A DNA stretch of 19,552 nt from the NCBI GenBank assembly GCA_028709405.1, contig JAQVXB010000003.1, positions 1-19,552 on the forward strand, read 5' to 3'. Under the pieces are notes generated by a model that was not told where the DNA came from, did not search any database, and was given only the letters and a program-made list of their open reading frames with translations. Every line of letters begins with the position of its first letter. The stretch's first letter is position 1. Below are positions 1 to 5,965 of this stretch, in pieces. This DNA comes from Candidatus Shapirobacteria bacterium (lineage in GTDB: Bacteria > Patescibacteriota > Microgenomatia > UBA12405). The translations under genes were made by a program, and so were the position numbers.

Positions 1-5
1 GGGCG

Positions 6-476
6 ATGTCTTTAAAAAGTAAAATTTATTATCAACTTGGTGGACCATATAATTGTATTGGGCCATGTCCTAGTTGGGGTCAACCAATTCCTTTGGCTGA
101 TAGAAATCGTAGTCGACTACAAGATGACCATATTGGTGTTGATTGCTCTGGATTTATAAGATGGGTATATATCCAATTGACAAAAAAAGATGTTATAGGA
201 GGAAATACTACTCATATTAAAAATATGGCAATAGCTAAGGTATTTAAAGAAATTAAAGAAGAAGAACTTAAACCTGGTGATATTGGTTGGTATAATGGAC
301 ATGTGGCACTTTTTATTGGTAGAGATAAAGAAGGAAATAAAATATTTTTAGAATCTTGGAAACATAAAGGTGTCAATTATGTTTCTGATGATATTGTTTT
401 GGAAAGAGAAATGGAATACCCTCATACTATTTTTGATAAATTTATTAGACCTAATGTAACTTTTTATGGAGATTAG
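6..476 (+). CDS. NlpC/P60-family cysteine peptidase (probably 5' partial)
   Basis: This is probably a peptidoglycan endopeptidase of the NlpC/P60 papain-like fold, which cuts peptide stems in the cell wall. The nucleophile motif DCSGF is at residues 46-50 (Cys47), inside a typical DCSGFIRWVY helix start. The general-base motif GHVALFIG follows a GDIGWYN segment, placing His near residue 99. The third polar residue would lie in the LESWKHKG segment that follows. The first ATG is at position 6, but the frame is open to the window edge, so the true start and any signal peptide may lie outside. A domain of about 120 residues fits the family. The next gene, a small membrane-anchored protein, starts 15 bases downstream on the same strand. 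The family assignment is solid; the substrate and cellular role are inferred. Confidence 0.8.
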   Translation: MSLKSKIYYQLGGPYNCIGPCPSWGQPIPLADRNRSRLQDDHIGVDCSGFIRWVYIQLTKKDVIGGNTTHIKNMAIAKVFKEIKEEELKPGDIGWYNGHVALFIGRDKEGNKIFLESWKHKGVNYVSDDIVLEREMEYPHTIFDKFIRPNVTFYGD

Positions 477-477
477 T

Positions 478-483
478 TATAAT
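478..483 (+). promoter_or_regulatory. -10 box of the 103-aa membrane protein gene
   Basis: A perfect TATAAT begins two bases after the upstream stop codon and ends 8 nt before the ATG at 492. Confidence 0.5.
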
Positions 484-491
484 TTAGAAGT

Positions 492-803
492 ATGAAAGAG
501 TTTTTAAAAAAATATTTGATTTTTGTTTTTCTTAGTTTTTTAATAGTGATATTGATATTTTTAAAAATTGTTTATGGTGATGTGAATAAAAAAAATGAAT
601 TAATAGAAATAATTCCAACACCTACAATAGTTTTTCCTGACCCAAAAAAGATTACATTTGAGGAATTAAATAAAATGGATTATGACACATATATGAAATA
701 TATTAATCAATTAACTGAAGAAGAGATAAATAATTTACCAGAGGGAGAACCTGTGTGGAATGATGAACCTCTGCCAACTATTGATTTTATAGAGGTGTAT
801 TAG
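492..803 (+). CDS. Small single-pass membrane-anchored protein, unknown function
   Basis: I do not recognise this 103-aa protein. It starts with a basic stretch (MKEFLKKY) and one strong hydrophobic segment at about residues 9-28. A hydrophilic, acidic tail follows, beginning with a Pro/Thr-rich PTPTI stretch. The predicted topology is an N-terminal anchor with the tail probably outside. There is no lipobox Cys. A perfect TATAAT lies 8 nt before the ATG and there is no Shine-Dalgarno sequence. The stop codon is separated by a single base from the stop of dnaN on the opposite strand, with no terminator hairpin between them. Its position beside an NlpC/P60 peptidase suggests cell-envelope work, but that is only context. 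Confidence 0.6.
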   Translation: MKEFLKKYLIFVFLSFLIVILIFLKIVYGDVNKKNELIEIIPTPTIVFPDPKKITFEELNKMDYDTYMKYINQLTEEEINNLPEGEPVWNDEPLPTIDFIEVY

Positions 804-804
804 A

Positions 805-1923
805 TTAGTCTTGGAGGCGGACGGGCATGATAATGTGAGAGAAGTTTGGATCAGATTGGTCACGGAAAAAAGCGGGTGTTAAAGATTCGTTTAATTCGAT
901 AATAATTTCTTGACTTTTACAAACGTTTAAAAAATCCATTAAAAATTTATAATTAAAGGCAATTTCTAGTGGTTCACCTTCGATTTTTGCATCGACAGTG
1001 GCTTTGTTTTGACCAATTTGAGGAGCGTTGGCGGTTAATTCAATCGAATTTGATTTAATATTAAAACGAACAACGTTGGCTGATTCTTTAGCAAAAACAG
1101 AAGCAATTTTTACGGCTTGAGTAAATTCATCTTTATTTAAAAAGACTTGAGTGGAAAAAGATTCTGGAACAATTCTTTGATAGGCCGGGTACTCCCCTTC
1201 TATAAGTCGAGATACTAGTTCTACATCGTCTAGAACGAAGACTACTTGGTGTTCGTCGGTTGTTAGACCTATTTTAATTTTAGTATTAGTTTTAGCGAGT
1301 TTAGTGACTTCTAAGAGACTTCGGGCGGGAATTAAAAAAGTGATTTGGTCGGTTTTTAAATCAATAGGATTAATTAATTTAATATCTTTAAAAGATAAAC
1401 GAAAACCATCAGTAGCAACAAGTTTTAAATTATCTTGAGTAAATTGACAAAGAATGGCAGTTAAAACTGGACGACTATCATCAACGGCAGCTGAAAAAGC
1501 AATTTGAGAAACAGTTTGAGTTAAAATATTTAAATCTAATTCAAAACAGGTTTCTGGATTTATTAATGGAAAATCAGGATAATCAGTTGAAGGGTTAGTA
1601 GTAAAAGTTGATTCTGTTTTAGAAGAAGATAAATTTAATAAATTATTTCCTTTTAAAGAAAGATCTATTTTCCCTGGGGTAAGATAAGAAACAAATTCAG
1701 TAATTTCTCGAGATGGAATAGTAATACTTCCCTCTTCTTCTATTTTGGCACCAATCCAATAATTAATACTTAATTCTAGATTAGTAGCTGATAATTTAAG
1801 ACGACCATTATCAGTTGATAATAAAATATTATTTAATATAGGTAATTGATTTTTTGAAGAGACAAAGCGGGAAACGTTAGTTAGGGCAATATTTAAGTTT
1901 TCTTGTAAAAGGGAAAGTTTCAT
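805..1923 (-). CDS. dnaN: DNA polymerase III beta subunit (sliding clamp)
   Basis: The 372-aa protein has the length and three-domain pattern of bacterial beta clamps, the ring that tethers DNA polymerase III to DNA. Supporting segments are the N-terminal MKLSLLQENLNIALTNVSRF and QLPILNNILLS, the middle LVATDGFRLSF motif typical of DnaN, LIEGEYPAYQRIVP, and the C-terminal SHIIMPVRL ending. The MPVRL tail is the usual clamp C-terminus forming part of the peptide-binding pocket. It lies downstream of dnaA on the same strand, separated by 308 bp that hold DnaA-box-like sites, which is the conserved dnaA-dnaN order. A GATAAT box lies 8 nt before the ATG. Identity is secure. Confidence 0.95.
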   Translation of the reverse strand: MKLSLLQENLNIALTNVSRFVSSKNQLPILNNILLSTDNGRLKLSATNLELSINYWIGAKIEEEGSITIPSREITEFVSYLTPGKIDLSLKGNNLLNLSSSKTESTFTTNPSTDYPDFPLINPETCFELDLNILTQTVSQIAFSAAVDDSRPVLTAILCQFTQDNLKLVATDGFRLSFKDIKLINPIDLKTDQITFLIPARSLLEVTKLAKTNTKIKIGLTTDEHQVVFVLDDVELVSRLIEGEYPAYQRIVPESFSTQVFLNKDEFTQAVKIASVFAKESANVVRFNIKSNSIELTANAPQIGQNKATVDAKIEGEPLEIAFNYKFLMDFLNVCKSQEIIIELNESLTPAFFRDQSDPNFSHIIMPVRLQD

Positions 1924-1931
1924 TGACTTAT

Positions 1932-1937
1932 ATTATC
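1932..1937 (-). promoter_or_regulatory. -10 box of dnaN
   Basis: GATAAT on the minus strand, ending 8 nt before the ATG at 1923; no Shine-Dalgarno sequence. Confidence 0.45.
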
Positions 1938-2043
1938 AAAAATTGTTTTAAGTTAAAAGCTTTTATAAATAGTTTTAATAAACAAAATAGTAGTAATAAT
2001 TAGTAGAGAGTGTTAATAAGTGGGGTAATTTAAAAAATAACGG

Positions 2044-2079
2044 AAGTTTAAAGTAAAAAAGTTAAAAGTTTAAAGTGAA
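2044..2079. repeat. AAGTNNA heptamer array in the dnaA-dnaN gap
   Basis: AAGTTTA, AAGTAAA, one extra A, then AAGTTAA, AAGTTTA, AAGTGAA. It lies within the candidate unwinding region. Confidence 0.75.
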
Positions 2080-2179
2080 TTAATATAAAATTATTTAAAG
2101 ATAGAGATAATTTAATGATTATGTCTTATAATTTTAACTTGTATTTGGGTAAGTTTCGGGGGAAAAAAGATAAATAAAA

Positions 2180-2220
2180 TGTGGAAAAGTTAGTGGATAA
2201 GTCTTTTAAAAAGTGGAAAA
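2180..2220 (-). promoter_or_regulatory. Cluster of three DnaA boxes
   Basis: On the + strand TGTGGAAAA is at 2180-2188, AGTGGATAA at 2192-2200 and AGTGGAAAA at 2212-2220. These read on the minus strand as TTTTCCACA, TTATCCACT and TTTTCCACT. Compared with the consensus TTATCCACA, each has one or two differences. All three point the same way, with start-to-start spacing of 12 and 20 bp, just after the dnaA stop codon. Confidence 0.65.
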
Positions 2221-2231
2221 CTTTTTTCTAA

Positions 2232-3569
2232 TTAAAAAGCATTTTTGATTTGGTTGATAAGTTGACGGGTTTGTGGGTTTGTGGAAAAGTCGGTGTGGAT
2301 TTTGTCTCGAGCATGCATAATACTGGTATGATCTCGACCACCAAGAAGATGTCCAACCTCTTCTAAGGGTAGGTTTATTTGGGTTAATAGTAAATAGGCG
2401 GTAATATGACGAGCAGTGACTAATTCTTTTTTACGACTTTTTCCACAAAGGTCACTGGTTTTAATATTAAAATGTTTAGCACAGATGGAAATAATATGTC
2501 GAGGATTTAGTTTAGTAGTTAGTTCATAGTTATTATTATTTAGGTTAGGGTTAAAAAAATTTTGAACAAAAGAAATATCTATCTCCCCTATTTGTTGAGC
2601 TAATGATTGGACTGTAATTTGTTGAAGTTTACCTTCAATTTCACGGATATTTGATTCAATATTATTAGCTATAAATTCAACAGCTTCGGGGGTTATTTTA
2701 ATCCCCTTTTCTTCAATTTTTTGGCTAATAATAGCAATACGCATTTCATAATCTGGGAGCTGAATATCAACCGTTAAACCACCCATAAAACGAGAGACAA
2801 GGCGGTCTTCTAAATGATCAATTTCACTAGGTTTACGGTCGGAGGTTAAAATAACCTGTTTGCCATTCATGTGGAGAGAATTGAAGGTGTGAAAAAATTC
2901 TTCTTGGGTATATTCTTTACCAGCAATAAATTGAATATCATCAACTAAAATACAATCTAAATTACGATATTTATCTTTAAACTGATTCATGTTTTTGGTT
3001 TTGAGAGCAGCAACTAATTCATTACCAAAAGTTTCGGCAGAAAAATATTTTATTTTTAGGTCTGGGTTTTTTTTGAGGAGTTCGTGACCAATAGCTTGCA
3101 TAAGATGAGTTTTTCCAACTCCTACCCCACCCCAAATAAAGAAGGGGTTATAGGAAAGGCCAGGATTTTTTACAATACCTTGGGCGGCAGCATAGGCAAA
3201 ATTATTACTATTACCAACAACTAAAGTGTCGAAAGTATATTTAGGATGGAGAGATGAATTATTTACTTTGTGAGTATAGGAAAAAAGAGGGGTATTATTG
3301 GTGGTATCAGATTCGGTTTTGGTGATTTCTTGAACAATAAAATTTAAAATATTATTGGTTTTGGTTTGATTATCGAGGGCATTTTTAATAATGTCGTAAT
3401 GTCGTTTTTTGTTGAAATCGACAGAATAAGTATTGGGACAACCAATGATAGCGAGATTGTTTTCAAGGCTAATAAGTTGGGTTTTTAAAACAAAAGTTTG
3501 AAAAATAGCTGGGGCTAAAGTTATTTTTAATTCTTCTTGAGTGTTTTTCCAAAGTCTTTCGATATCCAT
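2232..3569 (-). CDS. dnaA: Chromosomal replication initiator protein DnaA
   Basis: A 445-aa initiator ATPase that binds DnaA boxes and opens the origin. Domain I spans about residues 1-80, followed by a short linker. The AAA+ domain has Walker A GGVGVGKT at about 147-154 and Walker B ILVDDIQFIAG. The C-terminal helix-turn-helix carries the DnaA signature GGRDHTSIMHARDKI. All key motifs are present. The start at 3569 gives the usual MDIERLWKNTQEELK opening. Upstream of the ATG, instead of a recognisable -10 box or Shine-Dalgarno, there is a block of tandem 8-bp repeats (3572-3611), and beyond it an inverted pair of perfect DnaA boxes, which suggests autoregulation. Two further perfect boxes fall within the coding sequence at 2280-2288 and 2439-2447. 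Confidence 0.97.
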   Translation of the reverse strand: MDIERLWKNTQEELKITLAPAIFQTFVLKTQLISLENNLAIIGCPNTYSVDFNKKRHYDIIKNALDNQTKTNNILNFIVQEITKTESDTTNNTPLFSYTHKVNNSSLHPKYTFDTLVVGNSNNFAYAAAQGIVKNPGLSYNPFFIWGGVGVGKTHLMQAIGHELLKKNPDLKIKYFSAETFGNELVAALKTKNMNQFKDKYRNLDCILVDDIQFIAGKEYTQEEFFHTFNSLHMNGKQVILTSDRKPSEIDHLEDRLVSRFMGGLTVDIQLPDYEMRIAIISQKIEEKGIKITPEAVEFIANNIESNIREIEGKLQQITVQSLAQQIGEIDISFVQNFFNPNLNNNNYELTTKLNPRHIISICAKHFNIKTSDLCGKSRKKELVTARHITAYLLLTQINLPLEEVGHLLGGRDHTSIMHARDKIHTDFSTNPQTRQLINQIKNAF

Positions 3570-3571
3570 TT

Positions 3572-3611
3572 TTAGAACGTTAGAACTTTAGAGCTCTAGA
3601 GCGTTAGATGT
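3572..3611. repeat. Five tandem octamers directly upstream of dnaA
   Basis: The units are TTAGAACG, TTAGAACT, TTAGAGCT, CTAGAGCG and TTAGATGT, contiguous and with a perfect 8-bp period. The array begins two bases beyond the dnaA start codon and so occupies the position where its -10 box and leader would be. The central GAGCTC part is also a small palindrome. Confidence 0.8.
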
Positions 3612-3652
3612 TAAAATTAACGGTTAAATAGGCAGGAATTAAAAATCGAGAT

Positions 3653-3700
3653 TGTGGAAAAATCGATTGGGTAATGTCTATATTAAATGAGTTTTCCACA
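3653..3700. promoter_or_regulatory. Inverted pair of DnaA boxes upstream of dnaA
   Basis: TGTGGAAAA at 3653-3661 and its exact reverse complement TTTTCCACA at 3692-3700, separated by 30 bp, lie between divergent dnaA and rpmH. They could be part of oriC or an autoregulatory operator for dnaA. They differ from TTATCCACA at one position. Confidence 0.65.
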
Positions 3701-3728
3701 AAAGAAAAGATATCAAATTTCTTTAATT

Positions 3729-3812
3729 TAAATTTTCATTACGAATTTTTTATGTCTGGTGAATATGGTCGCCCACGTTCAAGGCCATAAAAAATTGTAA
3801 CTTCAAAATTTA
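3729..3812. repeat. Long-hairpin element, copy 1
   Basis: Core at 3744-3796. The arms AATTTTTTATG and CATAAAAAATT are perfectly complementary. They enclose invariant TCTGGT on the left and AAGGC on the right, then an inner stem GAATATGG / CCACGTTC with loop TCGC. Distal arms TAAATTTT-like (3729-3736) and AAAATTTA (3805-3812) pair outside the core. Copy 1 is the only copy between divergent genes (dnaA and rpmH), so it is not simply a 3'-end terminator. Confidence 0.85.
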
Positions 3813-3845
3813 TTTTTTTATAGAGATTATTGATATCTTTCATGT

Positions 3846-3851
3846 TAAAAT
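3846..3851 (+). promoter_or_regulatory. -10 box of rpmH
   Basis: TAAAAT ends 7 nt before the ATG at 3859. No purine-rich ribosome binding site is present, so the transcript should have almost no leader. Confidence 0.55.
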
Positions 3852-3858
3852 ATCAGCT

Positions 3859-3996
3859 ATGACTAAAATGACTTTACAACGAAAAGCAAAAAAACATGCC
3901 CGAGTTCATGGTTTCTTAAAAAGAATGATGGATCATGATGGTAGAAATGTACTTAAAAGAAGAAGGAATAAAGGTAGAGTGAAAATAACTGGATAA
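3859..3996 (+). CDS. rpmH: 50S ribosomal protein L34
   Basis: This 45-aa ORF encodes the small, highly basic large-subunit protein L34. The diagnostic core is HGFLKRM..DGRNVLKRRRNKGR, matching the family pattern of HGFRxRM..GRxVLxxRRxKGR. The length fits the usual 44-47 residues. The N-terminus reads MTKMTLQRKAKKHAR; the second Met (3868) is an alternative start. It is the first gene of the conserved rpmH-rnpA-yidD-yidC-jag cluster and diverges from dnaA, as in many bacteria. Identity is secure from both sequence and context. Confidence 0.95.
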   Translation: MTKMTLQRKAKKHARVHGFLKRMMDHDGRNVLKRRRNKGRVKITG

Positions 3997-4002
3997 AATA
4001 GA

Positions 4003-4008
4003 TATAAT
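4003..4008 (+). promoter_or_regulatory. -10 box of rnpA
   Basis: A perfect TATAAT ends 5 nt before the GTG start at 4014, within the 17-bp rpmH-rnpA gap. It implies that rnpA-yidD has its own, leaderless promoter besides any read-through from rpmH. Confidence 0.6.
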
Positions 4009-4013
4009 TAGGT

Positions 4014-4349
4014 GTGTTGAAAAGAGAAAATAGGATTAGATCAAAAAAAGAATTTGCTGAAATTAAAGATAAAGGGATAGTTTCATACTCCCCCTTTTTT
4101 GGCTGGTTAAAATATAAAGTAGATGATGATTTAAAAAAATTTGGCTTTATTGTATCTAAAAAAATTTCCAAAAAAGCGGTTAGTAGAAATAAAATAAGAA
4201 GGATATTGTCGGAAATTGTTAGAAAAAATTTGGATAAATTTGAAAAAGGAACAAGGTTAGTTTTTTTAACTAAAAAAGAAATATTAGGTAAAAAAATGGA
4301 TGAAGTAGAAAAAGAAATAAATAAATTTCTAATTTCTAATGACAAATGA
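4014..4349 (+). CDS. rnpA: Ribonuclease P protein component
   Basis: A 111-aa basic protein that assists the RNase P RNA in removing 5' leaders from pre-tRNA. It shows the family opening LKRENRIRSKKEF, the central FGFIVSKKISKKAVSRNKIRR with the RNR-type signature at about residues 57-64, and the usual length. The start is GTG at 4014; TTG at 4017 is the alternative, and there is no ATG nearby. Its stop overlaps the ATG of yidD (ATGA), indicating translational coupling. The C-terminal residues FLISN are encoded by two tandem TTTCTAA heptamers (4326-4339), so the tail of this protein is built from the micro-repeat seen elsewhere in the window. Confidence 0.93.
   Translation: MLKRENRIRSKKEFAEIKDKGIVSYSPFFGWLKYKVDDDLKKFGFIVSKKISKKAVSRNKIRRILSEIVRKNLDKFEKGTRLVFLTKKEILGKKMDEVEKEINKFLISNDK
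4326..4339. repeat. TTTCTAA heptamer array (2 units) in the rnpA tail
   Basis: Two exact TTTCTAA units lie in the last codons of rnpA. This is the smallest of five arrays of the TTTCYAA family in the window. Confidence 0.6.
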
Positions 4350-4552
4350 TCAAAAAGACAGTTTTAATATTATTAATATTTTACAAAAAATATATTTCAC
4401 AAGGAAACCATTGTAGGTTTGTACCTAGTTGTTCGGAATATAGTTATGAAGCAGTAAAAAAATATGGGGTGACAAAAGGGTTGTTTTTGGGATTAAAAAG
4501 AGTGTTGAAATGTAATCCTTGGTCAAAAGGGGGAATTGATTTGGTACAATAA
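4346..4552 (+). CDS. yidD: Membrane protein insertion efficiency factor YidD
   Basis: A 68-aa protein of the YidD/Hlp family, a small peripheral membrane protein that helps YidC insert membrane proteins. The family motif is clear: YKKYISQG, then CRFVPSCSEYSYEA (cysteines near residues 23 and 29), GLKRVLKCNPW (third Cys) and GGIDLV at the end. The N-terminus is an amphipathic or hydrophobic helix. It overlaps rnpA by the ATGA sequence and is followed after 45 bp by yidC, the standard gene order. Confidence 0.95.
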   Translation: MIKKTVLILLIFYKKYISQGNHCRFVPSCSEYSYEAVKKYGVTKGLFLGLKRVLKCNPWSKGGIDLVQ

Positions 4553-4560
4553 AGTTTGTC

Positions 4561-4595
4561 AAGTTAAAAGTTTAAAGTCGAAAGTTAAAAGTAAA
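4561..4595. repeat. AAGTNNA heptamer array between yidD and yidC
   Basis: Five contiguous 7-bp units: AAGTTAA, AAGTTTA, AAGTCGA, AAGTTAA and AAGTAAA. They fill nearly the whole yidD-yidC gap and end two bases before the yidC ATG. A TAAAAG sequence within the array lies 6 nt before the ATG and could serve as a weak -10 box. The same family occurs at 2044-2079 and 16243-16270. Confidence 0.8.
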
Positions 4596-4597
4596 TT

Positions 4598-5374
4598 ATG
4601 AATTTATTTATAGCCCCGTTTGTTAACGCCTTGTTTGGAGTTTATTATTTAGTAGGCAATTTTGGTTTGGCTATTATTTTAGTAACTATTTTAATTAAAT
4701 TAGTTTTATTACCGTTGGTAGTACCTAGTTTAAAGTCGGCTCAAAAAATTAGAGAGTTACAACCTAAATTAAATAAACTGAAAGAGAAATTTGGAAGTGA
4801 TAAAAAAGCTTTGGCGGCGGCTCAAATGGAACTTTATAAACAGGAAGGAGTTAACCCGATGTCTGGATGTTTACCTCAAATTGTTCAGATAGCAGTATTA
4901 CTTTTGTTTTTTTCGGCTTTTAATACAGTTAGTTCTTTTTCTGAAGGTAAAGTATCTTTAGATAAAATTAATAGTTATTTAGTTCAACCATTTAGAATTG
5001 ATCAAGAATTTAAATTTGATTTGAATTTTTTTGGTTCTAATTTATTAGAAACTCCATCAAAGTTATATCCTCAAGGATTTGGGTCATTTTGGATTTTGCC
5101 GGTTATTTTGTTGTTAGGTTCGGGGGTTTTACAATTTTTTAGTGCTAAATTGATGATGCCAGCACCGTCGGTTGATAAATCTATTATTAAAGCCACTAAA
5201 GACAAGGAAGACGATATGATGTCGGCAATGAGAACTCAATCGACTTATTTTATGCCATTGATGACAATTTTTATTGGTTGGAATTTTTCATTGGGATTGC
5301 TTCTTTATTGGTTTACTACTTCAGCTTTGATGATAGTACAACAGTTGGTATTTAATAAAATGAACAAAAAATAA
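4598..5374 (+). CDS. yidC: Membrane protein insertase YidC/Oxa1/Alb3
   Basis: A 258-aa insertase that moves membrane proteins laterally into the cytoplasmic membrane. It is the short form without the large periplasmic domain of proteobacterial YidC. Visible parts are a first membrane segment NFGLAIILVTILIKLVLLPL, a cytoplasmic coiled-coil-like hairpin (about residues 43-85, rich in Lys/Glu, with QPKLNKLKEKFG), GVNPMSGCLPQIVQIAVLL as the second core helix, FWILPVILLLGS, and a C-terminal pair YFMPLMTIFIGWNFSLGLLLYWFTTSAL. The hydrophilic groove usually carries an Arg in the first core helix; here the aligned residue appears to be Lys34. The start ATG gives a typical N-terminus without lipobox. 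The rnpA-yidD-yidC-jag context supports the call. Confidence 0.93.
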   Translation: MNLFIAPFVNALFGVYYLVGNFGLAIILVTILIKLVLLPLVVPSLKSAQKIRELQPKLNKLKEKFGSDKKALAAAQMELYKQEGVNPMSGCLPQIVQIAVLLLFFSAFNTVSSFSEGKVSLDKINSYLVQPFRIDQEFKFDLNFFGSNLLETPSKLYPQGFGSFWILPVILLLGSGVLQFFSAKLMMPAPSVDKSIIKATKDKEDDMMSAMRTQSTYFMPLMTIFIGWNFSLGLLLYWFTTSALMIVQQLVFNKMNKK

Positions 5375-5379
5375 GAAAA

Positions 5380-5407
5380 TTTCCAATATCTAATTTCCAA
5401 TATCTAA
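5380..5407. repeat. Tandem 14-bp repeat upstream of jag
   Basis: Two perfect copies of TTTCCAATATCTAA (5380-5393 and 5394-5407) fill most of the yidC-jag spacer. Each is a doublet of the 7-bp TTTCYAA-type unit found in four other places here. Confidence 0.8.
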
Positions 5408-5410
5408 TGA

Positions 5411-5416
5411 TAAAAT
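5411..5416 (+). promoter_or_regulatory. -10 box of jag
   Basis: TAAAAT ends 7 nt before the ATG at 5424. No ribosome binding site precedes the start. Confidence 0.5.
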
Positions 5417-5423
5417 AGGCACT

Positions 5424-5891
5424 ATGGATAACAAAAAAAGAAATGAAAAAATATTAAAGTTCACTTGTGAACTTTTAGAAAAGATGAATTTTGATGTAGA
5501 AAAGGCATTTGTCGAAGATATGGAGGGCGAAGAAAATCAGGTTTTAGTAGGAATTACAGTGGCTAATCCAGCTGGATTGATTGGTTTTAGAGGGCGAAAT
5601 TTAGCCTCGATTCAATTTGTTTTGTCTCTAATTATTAGATCACAAATTGGGGAAGGAATAAGAGTTTTGTTGGATGTAAATAATTACCGAGGGGAACAAA
5701 AAGTAAGACTTGAAGGAATGGTAAAAAGTTTGGCAGAAAAAGTACTTTCAAATGGAAAAGAAGTATCAATGGCTAATATGAGTTCTTATGAAAGAAGAAT
5801 TTGTCATATGGTGTTGGTAGGAATTGAAGGAGTGACAAGTGAATCTGAGGGTGAAGGTGAAGAGAGACATATAGTGATCAAGAAAGCATAA
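5424..5891 (+). CDS. jag: RNA-binding protein Jag/KhpB (KH and R3H domains)
   Basis: A 155-aa single-strand nucleic-acid-binding protein of the Jag (SpoIIIJ-associated/KhpB) family, partner of KhpA and linked to cell elongation and division in Firmicutes. The KH part carries the GxxG-type loop GLIGFRGRNL at about residues 51-60, followed by a helix. The R3H part contains NNYRGEQKVRL and the Arg-His signature YERRICHMVL near residues 121-130, ending with GEGEERHIVIKKA. The N-terminal Jag_N domain seen in longer homologues is absent, as is common in short forms. It is the last gene of the rpmH cluster and is followed by a two-hairpin terminator. Confidence 0.9.
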   Translation: MDNKKRNEKILKFTCELLEKMNFDVEKAFVEDMEGEENQVLVGITVANPAGLIGFRGRNLASIQFVLSLIIRSQIGEGIRVLLDVNNYRGEQKVRLEGMVKSLAEKVLSNGKEVSMANMSSYERRICHMVLVGIEGVTSESEGEGEERHIVIKKA

Positions 5892-5949
5892 ACCCCTCAG
5901 TCTCGATAAATCGGGATAGCTCCTCTTAATGAAAGGGAGCAATTTTTTT
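5892..5949 (+). terminator. Two-hairpin palindromic repeat acting as rho-independent terminator
   Basis: The first hairpin is TCTCGA / TCGGGA (5901-5906 with 5911-5916). The second is GCTCCTCTT / AAAGGGAGC (5919-5927 with 5932-5940, one mismatch, one wobble). A run of seven T follows at once (5943-5949). It closes the rpmH-jag run. The same two-hairpin layout recurs at 6555, 8628 and, shortened, at 9664 and 9846. Confidence 0.75.
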
Positions 5950-5951
5950 GT

Positions 5952-5957
5952 GATAAT
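5952..5957 (+). promoter_or_regulatory. Extended -10 box of the O-antigen ligase-like gene
   Basis: GATAAT preceded by TGT (a TGn extension) lies 8 nt before the GTG at 5966, immediately after the T-run of the upstream terminator. Confidence 0.5.
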
Positions 5958-5965
5958 ATTGGGCT

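Larger units (their letters stand above)
1924..2231. other. dnaA-dnaN intergenic region, candidate origin of replication
   Basis: This 308-bp gene-free stretch is extremely AT-rich over most of its length, as expected of a DNA unwinding element. At the dnaA end it carries three head-to-tail DnaA-box-like sites. It also holds an array of AAGTNNA heptamers (2044-2079) and the -10 box of dnaN. In many bacteria oriC lies next to dnaA, and a box cluster beside AT-rich DNA fits that. Against it, the G-over-C bias of the + strand does not visibly switch here. I call it a candidate only. Confidence 0.5.

Noticed and set aside
1988..2006. TAGTAGTAATAATTAGTAG, resembling a DnaA-trio track.
   Set aside because: It lies about 170 bp from the nearest good DnaA box, whereas trios adjoin a box; AT-rich DNA gives such triplets easily.
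3953..4345. 130-aa minus-strand ORF, hydrophobic looking.
   Set aside because: It is antisense to rnpA and the end of rpmH, both secure; hydrophobicity is the mirror of Lys-rich codons.
4561..4595. Short regular repeats as a CRISPR array.
   Set aside because: Units are 7 bp without spacers and there are no cas genes.
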